Source of the DNA: Elusimicrobiota bacterium
GTDB taxonomy: Bacteria > Elusimicrobiota > Elusimicrobia > FEN-1173
Direction: 5' to 3'
Assembly: GCA_016714745.1 (NCBI GenBank)
Contig: JADKCG010000002.1
Span: 1-64,000, forward strand
Length of the DNA: 64,000 nt
Positions 23,348 to 32,058 of this stretch are shown piece after piece. The position numbers and the translations under genes are program-made. Within the stretch, counting starts at the first letter, position 1. Each line of letters begins with the position of its first letter. The notes beneath the pieces were generated by a model that saw nothing but the letters and a program-made list of their open reading frames with translations, was not told the origin of the DNA and did no database searches.

Positions 23348-24321
23348 AGCGCGTATTCGTCTGGCCGGTAGGCGGCAATATTTTTATTGATATAGGCCGC
23401 CGTTAGACGAACCCCCTCCTCCAAGGAGACACGCGGTTCCCATCCAAGTTTTTCCCGCGCTTTGGAGGCATCACAACACAGGAGGTCCACTTCGCTCCTC
23501 TCCGGCCGAACTCTTTTGCCCGACGATACGACACGCCCCCGCTTCTTTAAAACTTGAAAACAAACCGCCGCTAACTCCTCAACACTCACCGCCGATCCCT
23601 GGCCGAAATGGATCACTTCCCCTTCAATCCCTTTTTGGTCAAGGGCCGCCAAAAAAGCGCGGGCAGTGTCGGTGACAAAGGTTAAATCACGCCGAGGGGC
23701 CAGATTTCCCAACGTAATCGTTTTCCGGCCCGAAAGAATTTGGGTCAGAATGGTGGGCAATACCGCCCGAGCCGATTGACGTGGTCCGTACGTATTAAAA
23801 GGGCGTAAAACGACAACGGGAAGCCCATGACTGCGATGATACGACAACGCCAATTGATCTGCCCCAATTTTGCTGGCCGCGTAAGGGGACTGGGCCTGAA
23901 GAGGATGAAGTTCGGTCATAGGCACCTGCTGGGCAGTCCCGTACACTTCGCTGGTGGAAGTGACCACCACCCGCCGCACCTTGTGCCGCCGACACGCTTC
24001 CAGAATATTTAAAGTCCCCTGGACATTGGTGGCCACATAAGAATCCGCCGCCTGATACGAATAGGGGATAGCGATCAACGCTGCCAAATGGAGAACCGCC
24101 TCACACCCTTGAACCAATCCCGACATCTGGTGGGCGTCCCGAACATCACCCGCCACTACTTCGAGCCGACCCCGCGCCTTCACATTCAATTCATCCAAAA
24201 AACCACGGCGTCCAGATCCATTGTAATGAACCAAAGCCCGAACTTTTTTGCCTGCCGACAGGAGCCCCTCAACAACATGGCTCCCAATAAAACCTCCAGC
24301 TCCCGTTACAAACGTTGTCAT
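23344..24321 (-). CDS. LegB-type NAD-dependent 4,6-dehydratase
   Basis: The 325-residue SDR has G-A-G-G-F-I-G-S-H-V-V, A-A-L-I-A-I-P-Y-S-Y and T-S-T-S-E-V-Y-G-T. The catalytic Y-A-A-S-K is followed by I-G-A-D-Q-L-A, and R-P-F-N-T-Y-G-P-R-Q-S-A-R-A-V then comes. This set is close to what I know of LegB (UDP/GDP-GlcNAc 4,6-dehydratase of legionaminic acid synthesis). It lies 24 bases downstream of the PseI-type gene. So a Leg-type first step co-exists with Pse enzymes in the same cluster, where pseB is also present at 45-46 kb. Confidence 0.82.
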   Translation of the reverse strand: MTTFVTGAGGFIGSHVVEGLLSAGKKVRALVHYNGSGRRGFLDELNVKARGRLEVVAGDVRDAHQMSGLVQGCEAVLHLAALIAIPYSYQAADSYVATNVQGTLNILEACRRHKVRRVVVTSTSEVYGTAQQVPMTELHPLQAQSPYAASKIGADQLALSYHRSHGLPVVVLRPFNTYGPRQSARAVLPTILTQILSGRKTITLGNLAPRRDLTFVTDTARAFLAALDQKGIEGEVIHFGQGSAVSVEELAAVCFQVLKKRGRVVSSGKRVRPERSEVDLLCCDASKAREKLGWEPRVSLEEGVRLTAAYINKNIAAYRPDEYAL

Positions 24322-24344
24322 TTTAGGCTCCTGGGCATCCTGAA

Positions 24345-25433
24345 TTAATTTGTTTTCCTCTCCTCATCCATTTTTCTCTCCACAAGGTCCCACGTTAGGG
24401 GGGAACCTCGTCGTATGGGACGGGTCGAGCGCCTGCCTAATACATTCTCGAAATATCGTGGGAGTAATCCATTTCCCGGCCGAATGGAACGAACATTTTT
24501 TTCTGTAAATACTTCCCCCGCGTTTATATCTTGCACGACAAAAAGAGAACGCCGGAAACCCCGACTTATCTTTTCCTTCTCTCCCATAACAAAATCGGGT
24601 TGGCCAAGGGCTTTTTCCGTTGCGCGAACAGCCTCCACCATCGCCTTAAATTCTTCCGGTTCCATTGAAAACGAACGATCCGGGCTTGCATTCGCGCGAG
24701 AGAGAGTAAAGTGTTTTTCAATTAAACAAGCCCCCAAAGCAACAGCGGCGACAGGAACAACCAAACCAAGGGTATGGTCCGATAGGCCCGCCGGGACATC
24801 ATACGTATTCGCGAGGACTGGAATGGCCCGAAGATTCATTTCCTCTAGGGGCGCCGGGTAGGCGCTGGTGCACTTAAGGAGCATGATTTCTTTTGCTCCG
24901 TGCGTTCGCGCTTCTTTGACAGCCTCGGCAATTTCCTCCTGAGTGGCTAACCCGGTCGACAAAATCAAGGGTTTTCCTGTTTGCGCCACGCGCCGGATCA
25001 ATGGGATATCAATAATTTCGAAGGACGCAATCTTGTAACAAGGGACCTCCATCTTTTCCAGAAATTCCACCGCGGTGGCATCGAAGGGAGAGGAAAAAAT
25101 GTCTAAACCCAGATGATCGGCAACCTCTTTAAGTTTGGGGTGCCACTCCCAGGGGGTGTAAGCCTCCTGATAGAGATCATAAAGCCGCTTCCCCTCCCAC
25201 GGGGAACCTTGGCCAATGAGAAAACAGTCTTGGTCGGATTTAATGGTCAAGGTATCGGCTGTATAGGTCTGCAGTTTGACAGCGTCCGCCCCCGCGGCCT
25301 TCGCTTCCTCCAAAATTTTTACCGCTTTGGAAAAATCTCCTTCATGGTTGGCTGACATCTCAGCCACAATATAGGCAGGCGTTTCTTGACCAATAAGCCG
25401 ATCATTGATCCTAATGGATCTTGGCACTGTCAT
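24345..25433 (-). CDS. pseI: Pseudaminic acid synthase (PseI type)
   Basis: The start at ATG 25433 gives the family N-terminus; the longer frame to 25568 is inside the upstream gene. The 362 residues show A-E-M-S-A-N-H-E-G, K-L-Q-T-Y-T-A-D-T-L, W-E-G-K-R-L-Y-D-L-Y-Q-E-A-Y-T-P-W-E-W-H, S-S-P-F-D-A-T-A and K-I-A-S-F-E. Then come G-L-S-D-H-T-L-G, I-E-K-H-F-T-L-S-R and a C-terminal antifreeze-like SAF domain (G-N-G-L-L-P near 330). The W-x-x-x-x-L-Y-D-L-Y block marks PseI rather than NeuB. It condenses phosphoenolpyruvate with the 6-deoxy-AltdiNAc sugar. It overlaps the formyltransferase gene by 23 bases. Confidence 0.88.
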   Translation of the reverse strand: MTVPRSIRINDRLIGQETPAYIVAEMSANHEGDFSKAVKILEEAKAAGADAVKLQTYTADTLTIKSDQDCFLIGQGSPWEGKRLYDLYQEAYTPWEWHPKLKEVADHLGLDIFSSPFDATAVEFLEKMEVPCYKIASFEIIDIPLIRRVAQTGKPLILSTGLATQEEIAEAVKEARTHGAKEIMLLKCTSAYPAPLEEMNLRAIPVLANTYDVPAGLSDHTLGLVVPVAAVALGACLIEKHFTLSRANASPDRSFSMEPEEFKAMVEAVRATEKALGQPDFVMGEKEKISRGFRRSLFVVQDINAGEVFTEKNVRSIRPGNGLLPRYFENVLGRRSTRPIRRGSPLTWDLVERKMDEERKTN

Positions 25434-26205
25434 CTCTCCGCTTGACCTCAGACTCCTCCAACAACTGAAGTTGCAAAAAAACCTTTCGGCCTTTGTGCTT
25501 AAAATAGGCCCCTGGATAAGGAGGGAAAGTTCGCGCCCGAATAATGTTGATGAGATCTTTTGCCACATAAGATCGATTTAAATCAATTTCATCAATTCTT
25601 TCCACATCCGAAACTCGGTGAAGAGTACCCACACCTTTTTGCTGAAAAGCGCGCCAAGGATGACCTGTGTTCCGCAAGCCAACCCAGGATTCCTGGAAAA
25701 GATGGAGACTCTCTATCTCCAAACGCCGATAAAGGCTCTCTCCCGTATCGCACACTTCAGAGGGAACAGGTCTCTGGGCAATAATGTTTCCGGTGTCCAC
25801 ACCTTCGTCCATGAAGTGAAGAGTGACCCCCGCGGGCGTTTCTTCCACCAGACTCCACACATTTGGATAAGCCCCCTTATTAAAAGGAAGATAACTGGGA
25901 TGTAAATTGATACATCCTCGAGGGAAAAGACTCAGGATTTCTTTTCGCAAGACATAGCCGAAGCCGACAGAAATCCCTATGTCAGGCTTCAATGCTTTGA
26001 GGGCGGACTGTGTTTCCGATTTTCTTAATACAGTTCCTTCAAACACTTGGCAAGTATCGGGATCAATTAAAGAAAGGATTTCCTTAGCATGGCGTCCTCG
26101 CTCAGGAGGGTGAATGACCAATCCAACAATTTGTTCTCCCTGTTCCTTCAACCACCGGAGGACTTTGTATCCGATGGTGTTATTCCCAAAGTAGATAATT
26201 CGCAT
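25411..26205 (-). CDS. Formyltransferase (Fmt/ArnA-like)
   Basis: The 264-residue protein starts M-R-I-I-Y-F-G-N-N-T-I-G-Y and has I-G-I-S-V-G-F-G-Y-V-L, then N-L-H-P-S-Y-L-P-F-N-K-G-A-Y-P-N. D-T-G-N-I-I-A-Q-R and a C-terminal OB-like tail follow. The N-x-H/G-S-L-L-P-like and D-x-G-x-I motifs are those of formyl-tetrahydrofolate-dependent enzymes. Between pseG and pseI it most likely N-formylates an amino-sugar of the nonulosonate, replacing an acetyl group. An alternative is a cytosolic methionyl-tRNA formyltransferase paralogue; the context favours sugars. Confidence 0.85.
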   Translation of the reverse strand: MRIIYFGNNTIGYKVLRWLKEQGEQIVGLVIHPPERGRHAKEILSLIDPDTCQVFEGTVLRKSETQSALKALKPDIGISVGFGYVLRKEILSLFPRGCINLHPSYLPFNKGAYPNVWSLVEETPAGVTLHFMDEGVDTGNIIAQRPVPSEVCDTGESLYRRLEIESLHLFQESWVGLRNTGHPWRAFQQKGVGTLHRVSDVERIDEIDLNRSYVAKDLINIIRARTFPPYPGAYFKHKGRKVFLQLQLLEESEVKRRDDSAKIH

Positions 26206-27261
26206 TTAAGCCATCCCTAAAGCGGCCATTGCTCTTACCACTCGACTGGCCCCACGCCCATCGACAAGGCGACGCCCACAAGAAGCCATTTTCTGTTTCT
26301 GCGCCACAGATTTGAGAAGAAACAATAATTTTCGTTGGATATTGCCTGAAAACAATTTTTTTACGTGACCCAAATTCAAAGACGCCCCTATTCGATGTAA
26401 AGAACGGGCGATCTTGGTTTGATTTTCAGCCTGCACAATCAGAAGGGCCGGAAGGCCCAAACGCGCGATCTCCCAGACAATACTGCCCGCCGCCACGATG
26501 GCCACATCGGCCCTCGCCAGCAGTTCCGCCATATTGGGTGGGTTTCGTCGAATACGGACGCGATGGAGACCTGCCAACGGAAGGAATCCAATCAGCGTTT
26601 CTTCCCGCTGATAACCTCCGCCCAAGATCACATCGATCTCCAAAGCAGGAGCAGGAACGCTTTTCAGAGCGCTTAATACTATTTTTGTCATGTTGTGGTG
26701 ATCTGTTCCTCCACCAAATATCAACACCTGATTTCGTTTAGATCTCGAGACCCTTCGCTGACGGGAAGGCCCGAACTCTTCCCGCAACATCGCAAACCGG
26801 GGGCCCAGAAACATGCGGGTTTGAGCCTCGACGTGCGGATAGAGGCTTGGCTGGGCATGGAGATTTTGATTGATAATAATGTCTGAGAAACAATACCCGG
26901 AACTGCCCAGGTCGTCAACCCACAAAACACGAAATCCGCTTTTTTTTAAAATCTCGCGATACGACGAGTCAAATTGATATCCATCCACCACCACCCATCG
27001 AGCCCCAAACTTCCCCGCCGCGGCCGCTGTTTTCACAGCATCGGCCCGACCGCCCGGACGAACGCGCAGATGAACATGGCGGAACTTCTCTTGACGTATT
27101 TTAGCCAAAAGAGAGGGAAGATTGTTTGCTGTCAGGAAAACGACCCGGCCTCCCCGGGCGCGCCAGGCTTGTCCCAAAGCGATACATCGCATGATATGCC
27201 CAGTTCCCATGACAGGACCGGCATCGGCTCGAATCACTAAGACGGGGGAATCGGTCTTCAT
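26206..27261 (-). CDS. pseG: UDP-sugar hydrolase of pseudaminic acid synthesis (PseG type)
   Basis: The 351-residue protein (ATG 27261, overlapping the upstream GT2 stop) starts L-V-I-R-A-D-A-G-P-V-M-G-T-G-H-I-M-R-C-I-A-L. This is the PseG/MurG-like N-terminus with the G-x-G-H-x-x-R motif. Then V-D-G-Y-Q-F, L-W-V-D-D, I-F-G-G-G-T-D-H-H-N and A-A-G-S-I-V-W-E-I follow. PseG removes UDP from the 2,4-diamino-6-deoxy-altropyranose before the PseI step. The next gene starts right after its stop, so the two are co-translated. It lacks the C-terminal PseH-like acetyltransferase fused in some species. Confidence 0.87.
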   Translation of the reverse strand: MKTDSPVLVIRADAGPVMGTGHIMRCIALGQAWRARGGRVVFLTANNLPSLLAKIRQEKFRHVHLRVRPGGRADAVKTAAAAGKFGARWVVVDGYQFDSSYREILKKSGFRVLWVDDLGSSGYCFSDIIINQNLHAQPSLYPHVEAQTRMFLGPRFAMLREEFGPSRQRRVSRSKRNQVLIFGGGTDHHNMTKIVLSALKSVPAPALEIDVILGGGYQREETLIGFLPLAGLHRVRIRRNPPNMAELLARADVAIVAAGSIVWEIARLGLPALLIVQAENQTKIARSLHRIGASLNLGHVKKLFSGNIQRKLLFLLKSVAQKQKMASCGRRLVDGRGASRVVRAMAALGMA

Positions 27262-27262
27262 A

Positions 27263-28300
27263 TCAACCGCCACGAGCAGAACGATCTTGAGATTTTAAAA
27301 CCAAAATAAAGAGCCGAAAAACATGGCGACGAAGGGCGAGTAAAAAAGAAATGGCACGCGGGCCCGCCAAGGAAACAAAAAAAAGGCCGATGCTTGAAAA
27401 CGACCGGAAAGAAAATCGTAAACTTTGGCAAAAATGTTGACGGGCTTGTAATGGGGCCCCTGCCGTTAACAACCGTAGACCACTTTGATAGAAAATGGAG
27501 GAGAGGGCTTCTTTTTTTACCTTCAGGGGAACATTTTCTTTTCGGGAGTGCCACAAAACCACGCGGACGGAGTCTTTCCACATCGCTTCGAGCCGAGTCT
27601 GCATAGCGCTTTTATCATGAACCCGGTAGAACAATAAAGGTTCAGGAATATGGTGAAAGGGTTTCACTTGGACTGCGTTTAAGAAAAAATCCCAATCAAC
27701 AACTCCTGCGGGATGGGAAAAACCGCCCCGCAGTCCACCCACACGTTCCCAAACATCTCGTTCGACCATTGCTGTGGAAGAAGCCACAAAATTATTTTTC
27801 AGTAAATGAAAGAATGGATTCTTTCCTGGAGACCCCGCGCGAACCTCGCGATATGCACCTTCAGATCGAACGCAAAAACAATCGCTGTAGAACAATCCCA
27901 CGTCGGGATGTTTCAACGCGTAGTCATGGTACATTTCCAGCTTTTGGGGCGGCCAATAATCATCGGCGTCAAGAAACGCCACATACCGACACCGCGTTAA
28001 AGAAAACCCCTCATTCCGTGCGGCCGCCAACCCCCCGTTCCGTTTTCGAATCAGTTTCGCCCGGTCGGCCAGCTTTTCCACCAACTCCCCTGTGCGATCC
28101 GTGGACCCATCGTCAATAACTATGATCTCATCGGGGGCACGCGTTTGTGCCCTTACGCTCTCGAGACACTGAGCGATATACGCCTCCGCATTGTAGGCAG
28201 GAATGACCACAGCAATGGTGATGGGGTTGTCCGGGGGGAAGGGCTTGGGTTGAGTCATCGATCGTTCAACGGTTTTGTGACGCATAATCAATGAGCTCAA
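27263..28300 (-). CDS. Family 2 glycosyltransferase
   Basis: The 345-residue GT-A enzyme has V-V-I-P-A-Y-N-A-E-A near residue 31, I-D-D-G-S-T-D near 62 and L-D-A-D-D-Y near 110 (nucleotide-sugar and metal site). V-V-D-W-D-F follows as the acceptor acid. The C-terminus is basic with a hydrophobic segment that could bind the membrane. The first ATG may be at 28300 or 28258. It overlaps the start of pseG. Donor and acceptor are unknown. Confidence 0.9.
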   Translation of the reverse strand: MSSLIMRHKTVERSMTQPKPFPPDNPITIAVVIPAYNAEAYIAQCLESVRAQTRAPDEIIVIDDGSTDRTGELVEKLADRAKLIRKRNGGLAAARNEGFSLTRCRYVAFLDADDYWPPQKLEMYHDYALKHPDVGLFYSDCFCVRSEGAYREVRAGSPGKNPFFHLLKNNFVASSTAMVERDVWERVGGLRGGFSHPAGVVDWDFFLNAVQVKPFHHIPEPLLFYRVHDKSAMQTRLEAMWKDSVRVVLWHSRKENVPLKVKKEALSSIFYQSGLRLLTAGAPLQARQHFCQSLRFSFRSFSSIGLFFVSLAGPRAISFLLALRRHVFRLFILVLKSQDRSARGG

Positions 28301-28309
28301 TGGATCGTA

Positions 28310-29233
28310 TCACTTGAGCTTCGGGGACCTGTCGTTAAGGAGAATCTTGGTTTTTGAATTCAACAACAACTTGACCATTCCTGTCACATTTCCAAAACAT
28401 TTCAAAATAAACGTCTTTTTTCTAAACACAATCCATCGAACAATATTTTCTAATGCCTGACCAACGCTCGCCCACCAAAAAAGCGGCATAGAGAGTTCAG
28501 AGTGTTTTTTCACAAAATTATATCTGTTGATGATCTGCATTTGGCCAAATGTATAATCCGCCACCCTGTCCCCAGGGGCGTGTAAATGCAAGACAGCGGC
28601 CTCTGCGACAACGTAAAGATCATATCTCTTCGAAACGTTGTAACTAAAATCAATGTCTTCCATGAGCCCATATCCTTCGTACCACTCATCAAACTTGAAC
28701 GCAGAAAGCACCTGTCTCCTCCACATGGTTGCTCCGCCATACAACCAGTGGACCTGTTGCGTTGCTTTGATTGGGCAGTACATCGTGTTATACCCCGATC
28801 GCAATATTTGTCCCTCCGATTTGCAGTCAAGGAGAAATGGCCATTTGAGAACGTTTCCCCGACGGCGGACGGGATGGTTCACGATATTAAATCCCGCTCC
28901 ACCAATACAGCCATCAGCGGTTGCCCAAAACCGCATCATGGCTTCCAATGCTCCGGGTTCAAATACAAGATCATCGTCCAGGAACCCAATGTGCTCGATG
29001 TTTGCATCAAGCTCGGCAATGCCCCTGTTGCGCGCCTCGGTGATCGATGATTTTTCGCGAAGATATTTGATCGGAATTCGTGTATGTTCACTGAGAAGAG
29101 GGTGAAGGTCGTGCGCACCTCCATCGACAATGACGATGGAGGTAGGCAAAACCGATTGCTGTTCTAAACTCTTCAGCAACCGCCCCATTTCGTGAGGCCT
29201 ATTTTTTGTTGGTACAACAAAACCAAATTTCAT
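28310..29233 (-). CDS. Family 2 glycosyltransferase
   Basis: The 307-residue GT2 enzyme has V-V-P-T-K-N-R-P-H at its start, V-D-G-G-A-H-D near 36 and F-L-D-D-D-L near 85. W-L-Y-G-G-A-T-M-W-R-R and G-Y-G-L-M-E-D-I-D-F-S follow, the E-D pair being the likely base. This arrangement is common in rhamnosyl- or galactosyl-type enzymes. It is the second of two adjacent GT2 genes. The C-terminus has short hydrophobic helices. Confidence 0.9.
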   Translation of the reverse strand: MKFGFVVPTKNRPHEMGRLLKSLEQQSVLPTSIVIVDGGAHDLHPLLSEHTRIPIKYLREKSSITEARNRGIAELDANIEHIGFLDDDLVFEPGALEAMMRFWATADGCIGGAGFNIVNHPVRRRGNVLKWPFLLDCKSEGQILRSGYNTMYCPIKATQQVHWLYGGATMWRRQVLSAFKFDEWYEGYGLMEDIDFSYNVSKRYDLYVVAEAAVLHLHAPGDRVADYTFGQMQIINRYNFVKKHSELSMPLFWWASVGQALENIVRWIVFRKKTFILKCFGNVTGMVKLLLNSKTKILLNDRSPKLK

Positions 29234-29242
29234 GGAATGTTC

Positions 29243-31027
29243 CTATTCAAGAAAGAGATGCATGGCGGCCTTTGTCACAGGCCCAAAATATTTACCAACG
29301 TACACCTGTGCCCGAGAAAATCGTTCTTGCCATTGTTCCTCGCTAAAAGATCGGACATCTGCCATGGCTTGAATAAAATCTTCTCTCGTGCGAACTGTCC
29401 ATTTGGCATCGGATAGCTCAAAGAGAGGATCGGCATCTAGGAAATCGTCCACCGGGATATGAAAAAGGGGTTTTCCGCGCTTCAGACAGTTAATGGCCAA
29501 CGTGGATGAACTGTAGATGGCCACATCTGCCCAGTCAATCATTCGATCATGATCCAAAAAAGTGTCTTCAACAAATGGAAATTGGATTTTCGAACGAAGA
29601 TCTTTGTTAAGAGGAATCATCGGGTGTGGACAAAGACAAAAGGAACATTCCATGCCTTTCTGATATATCGAATTGATAGCGGCAATCATTCGATGATAAT
29701 AATCACGACTCGCTGAGAGCACCACCAGGAAACGAAGAGGCGCTTGACGCCGGTGTGTATCAAAGACAGTGTTTCCCCGTTGCCTTAGGGCACAGCCGGT
29801 CTTCACGATTTCCCGAGGGAATAGCCCGAGGTCCACCAAAATCCGGCTCGTGATCTCACCAGAAGAAATGACCACATCCGGCAGAGGCATGCGGTCATTT
29901 TGAGAGCGAAAATATTCCGTATGCTTCCGTGTAATCGTAGCGTGCTGATATCCAATGATCCGAGTGTCTTTGCTGTGCGCTCGTATGACGCGCATATCCG
30001 AGCGTTCAAATCCTCGATTTTCATAAGGCAAAATAAACCGGTCGACGTCCCATCCTTCCACAAGTTTTCTCGTCGCTCGCTCATTCATCACGCTCACCAA
30101 ATATTGGTCCGACCTCACCTCATTCATGACACAGTCACGCACGATGCGTCGCATCGAAATCCCACGGAACGGAGATGTCCGCAAAAACGAGAAGATCGTT
30201 TGGATCAACGCTCCCATCGCCTGAATGAAACTCCCGAAGAGTTCTGGGAGAGTGAGCCATTGCTCTATGGAACAGACCAGTCCCTGGGCCGATCGCCGTG
30301 TCCCCCTAAGAAAATCGTGATACGAGTCGATCACATTCCCAATGACAAAAACGTTCCTTCTGTTTTCCTCCAGGAAATGAGGCAATTCTCCAAAATACAG
30401 ATCGCGATAGCTCCCCTGCCCGTCAAAGGATCCTTTACTGATAACTGTTTTGATCACCACCAGCCGCCGAAGGTCTTTGGACAATAAAAAATGCCCTGAA
30501 ACACATTTCCGCCCCACCGCCATAAAAAATCCGTAAATCATCCTTCCAGGCAATAAGTCCGTCAGAAGCCGGCGGATCCATGATCGATTCACTGTGAAAT
30601 CATGAATGGGGCGATGTTTCCAATTCGATCGTGTTTGCCGAATGACAACAGGGTCGTCCACAACAAAAACAATGTCCTGGGAATAAGTTTCTAAAACGTG
30701 ATTCAAACACGTTGCATAAAAAACATGTTCACAGAATCCCGTGGAATGCACTCGTTTGCCGGCCAGGCTCAGACGTTTCCAAATAACGGATTCTTGAGAA
30801 TTGTTGAGTTCCCCCATCCATGCCACAATGTCCTCTCCAAAGCTTCGGTTGACGTTCAGAAAAACGTCCCGAACGGGAATGGGAGTCCCCCCAGCCATCG
30901 AAAGACTTTTTGCCACTTCGCCGGAAAGATACTCTTTCAAGACAAGATAGCGAAAGGGACGAACGGGAATCTTTTTGAGAGCTTTCTGAACCCCCTTTAA
31001 TGAGTTGACGAAAAAAACTCCATTCAT
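29243..31027 (-). CDS. Large surface-glycan protein with KpsS/CDP-glycerol-transferase-like C-terminus
   Basis: The 594-residue protein overlaps the previous gene by four bases. The first half is unlike families I know. The second half reads as a GT-B fold: Y-Q-H-A-T-I-T-R-K-H-T-E-Y near 385, then R-F-L-V-V-L-S-A-S-R-D and S-F-C-L-C-P-H-P-M. W-A-D-V-A-I-Y-S-S-S-T-L-A-I-N-C-L-K-R-G-K-P-L is then reached. The last motif (DV.I..SST..E....G.P) is shared with capsule KpsC/KpsS and CDP-glycerol transferases. Two other proteins here have it (51.9 and 60.7 kb). It is a candidate transferase of a CMP-linked sugar acid. Confidence 0.6.
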   Translation of the reverse strand: MNGVFFVNSLKGVQKALKKIPVRPFRYLVLKEYLSGEVAKSLSMAGGTPIPVRDVFLNVNRSFGEDIVAWMGELNNSQESVIWKRLSLAGKRVHSTGFCEHVFYATCLNHVLETYSQDIVFVVDDPVVIRQTRSNWKHRPIHDFTVNRSWIRRLLTDLLPGRMIYGFFMAVGRKCVSGHFLLSKDLRRLVVIKTVISKGSFDGQGSYRDLYFGELPHFLEENRRNVFVIGNVIDSYHDFLRGTRRSAQGLVCSIEQWLTLPELFGSFIQAMGALIQTIFSFLRTSPFRGISMRRIVRDCVMNEVRSDQYLVSVMNERATRKLVEGWDVDRFILPYENRGFERSDMRVIRAHSKDTRIIGYQHATITRKHTEYFRSQNDRMPLPDVVISSGEITSRILVDLGLFPREIVKTGCALRQRGNTVFDTHRRQAPLRFLVVLSASRDYYHRMIAAINSIYQKGMECSFCLCPHPMIPLNKDLRSKIQFPFVEDTFLDHDRMIDWADVAIYSSSTLAINCLKRGKPLFHIPVDDFLDADPLFELSDAKWTVRTREDFIQAMADVRSFSEEQWQERFSRAQVYVGKYFGPVTKAAMHLFLE

Positions 31028-32046
31028 TGTGGCTTGATTTCTCGCCTCTTTTGAGCAAAGACCATCATATTGCTACTCAGCAGATGCCTTTGAAGAAAAG
31101 ATTGAAAGTCGTCAACCGTCTTCTGCGGGGACCGAAATAACAAATCATGGATGAATGGGTTCACATCGCCGCATTCTCCAGACAAAATCTGATTCTTTAA
31201 AACTGTCACATCGAGAATTCCAGGGGTCATCTTTTTTGTCACCGTGAATCCCGCGCGAGACAGCACTGCGTCAATGGTCCTAACATCAAAATAGTTCAGA
31301 TGATTGGGACCATAGATGTTCTTGTATTTCTCACCTAAAACCATAATGTCAAAGCCCCCCCAGTTGGGCGTGGTCAATACCAGATGACCCTTCATGGTCA
31401 TGATCGTGTTTATTTTCTGAAGAAAAGACAGGGGGCAAGAAATGTGCTCAATCGTCTCAAAGTTCATGAGAACCTCAAAGGGATTCTCTTTGTCGTTACG
31501 AAACTCCTCAAGGGCCGTCTGAAAAATATGGATTCCGTATTTCTTCCGGGCAATCCTACAGGCCTTCGGATCCGGATCCATTCCAAACAGATCGAACCCT
31601 GAATTTTTGAACAACGCCAACATCGTGCCGATGCTACAACCCACCTCGAGCAACCGACCGCATGTCACTTTCTTTCCTTTTAGATAGGCCAAAACGTCAC
31701 GGGCTCTCGGCTTATAGAATAGATCTATCCTTTTTCTCTCGCTATCCAACAGGATATCTGAAAACATCTTCATCGCCTTTGATTCCCGATAATATTTGTC
31801 CAAAAGAGATTGTGGGGGACGAGGATTAACAAACAACATTCCGCATTTTCCACACTCTATAAAGCTGAAGAGGCCCTTCTTGAACTTCAGGGATCCTCCC
31901 TTTTGCCCGCAATTGGGACAATCCACATGCACAAAGGTGGATATGTGTGGGGCGATGAGGACCCGAATATCCTCCTCGACCAATCGATAATAGCGTTGCC
32001 TCAATGTGCGATTTCGGATTTGATCTTCGAGATCGTTCTTAGGCAC
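31024..32046 (-). CDS. Zn-ribbon class I SAM methyltransferase
   Basis: The 340-residue protein (GTG start at 32046, AAGGAG upstream) has a zinc ribbon at about 43-73 (C-P-N-C-G ... C-G-K-C-G). A Rossmann methyltransferase follows: L-L-E-V-G-C-S-I-G-T (motif I), F-G-M-D-P-D-P-K-A, then F-E-T-I-E-H-I-S-C-P and V-L-T-T-P-N-W-G-G. This architecture is seen in sugar C- or O-methyltransferases in glycan clusters. It overlaps the large GT gene by four bases. Confidence 0.85.
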   Translation of the reverse strand: MPKNDLEDQIRNRTLRQRYYRLVEEDIRVLIAPHISTFVHVDCPNCGQKGGSLKFKKGLFSFIECGKCGMLFVNPRPPQSLLDKYYRESKAMKMFSDILLDSERKRIDLFYKPRARDVLAYLKGKKVTCGRLLEVGCSIGTMLALFKNSGFDLFGMDPDPKACRIARKKYGIHIFQTALEEFRNDKENPFEVLMNFETIEHISCPLSFLQKINTIMTMKGHLVLTTPNWGGFDIMVLGEKYKNIYGPNHLNYFDVRTIDAVLSRAGFTVTKKMTPGILDVTVLKNQILSGECGDVNPFIHDLLFRSPQKTVDDFQSFLQRHLLSSNMMVFAQKRREIKPQ

Positions 32047-32058
32047 TCCAACGGCTCC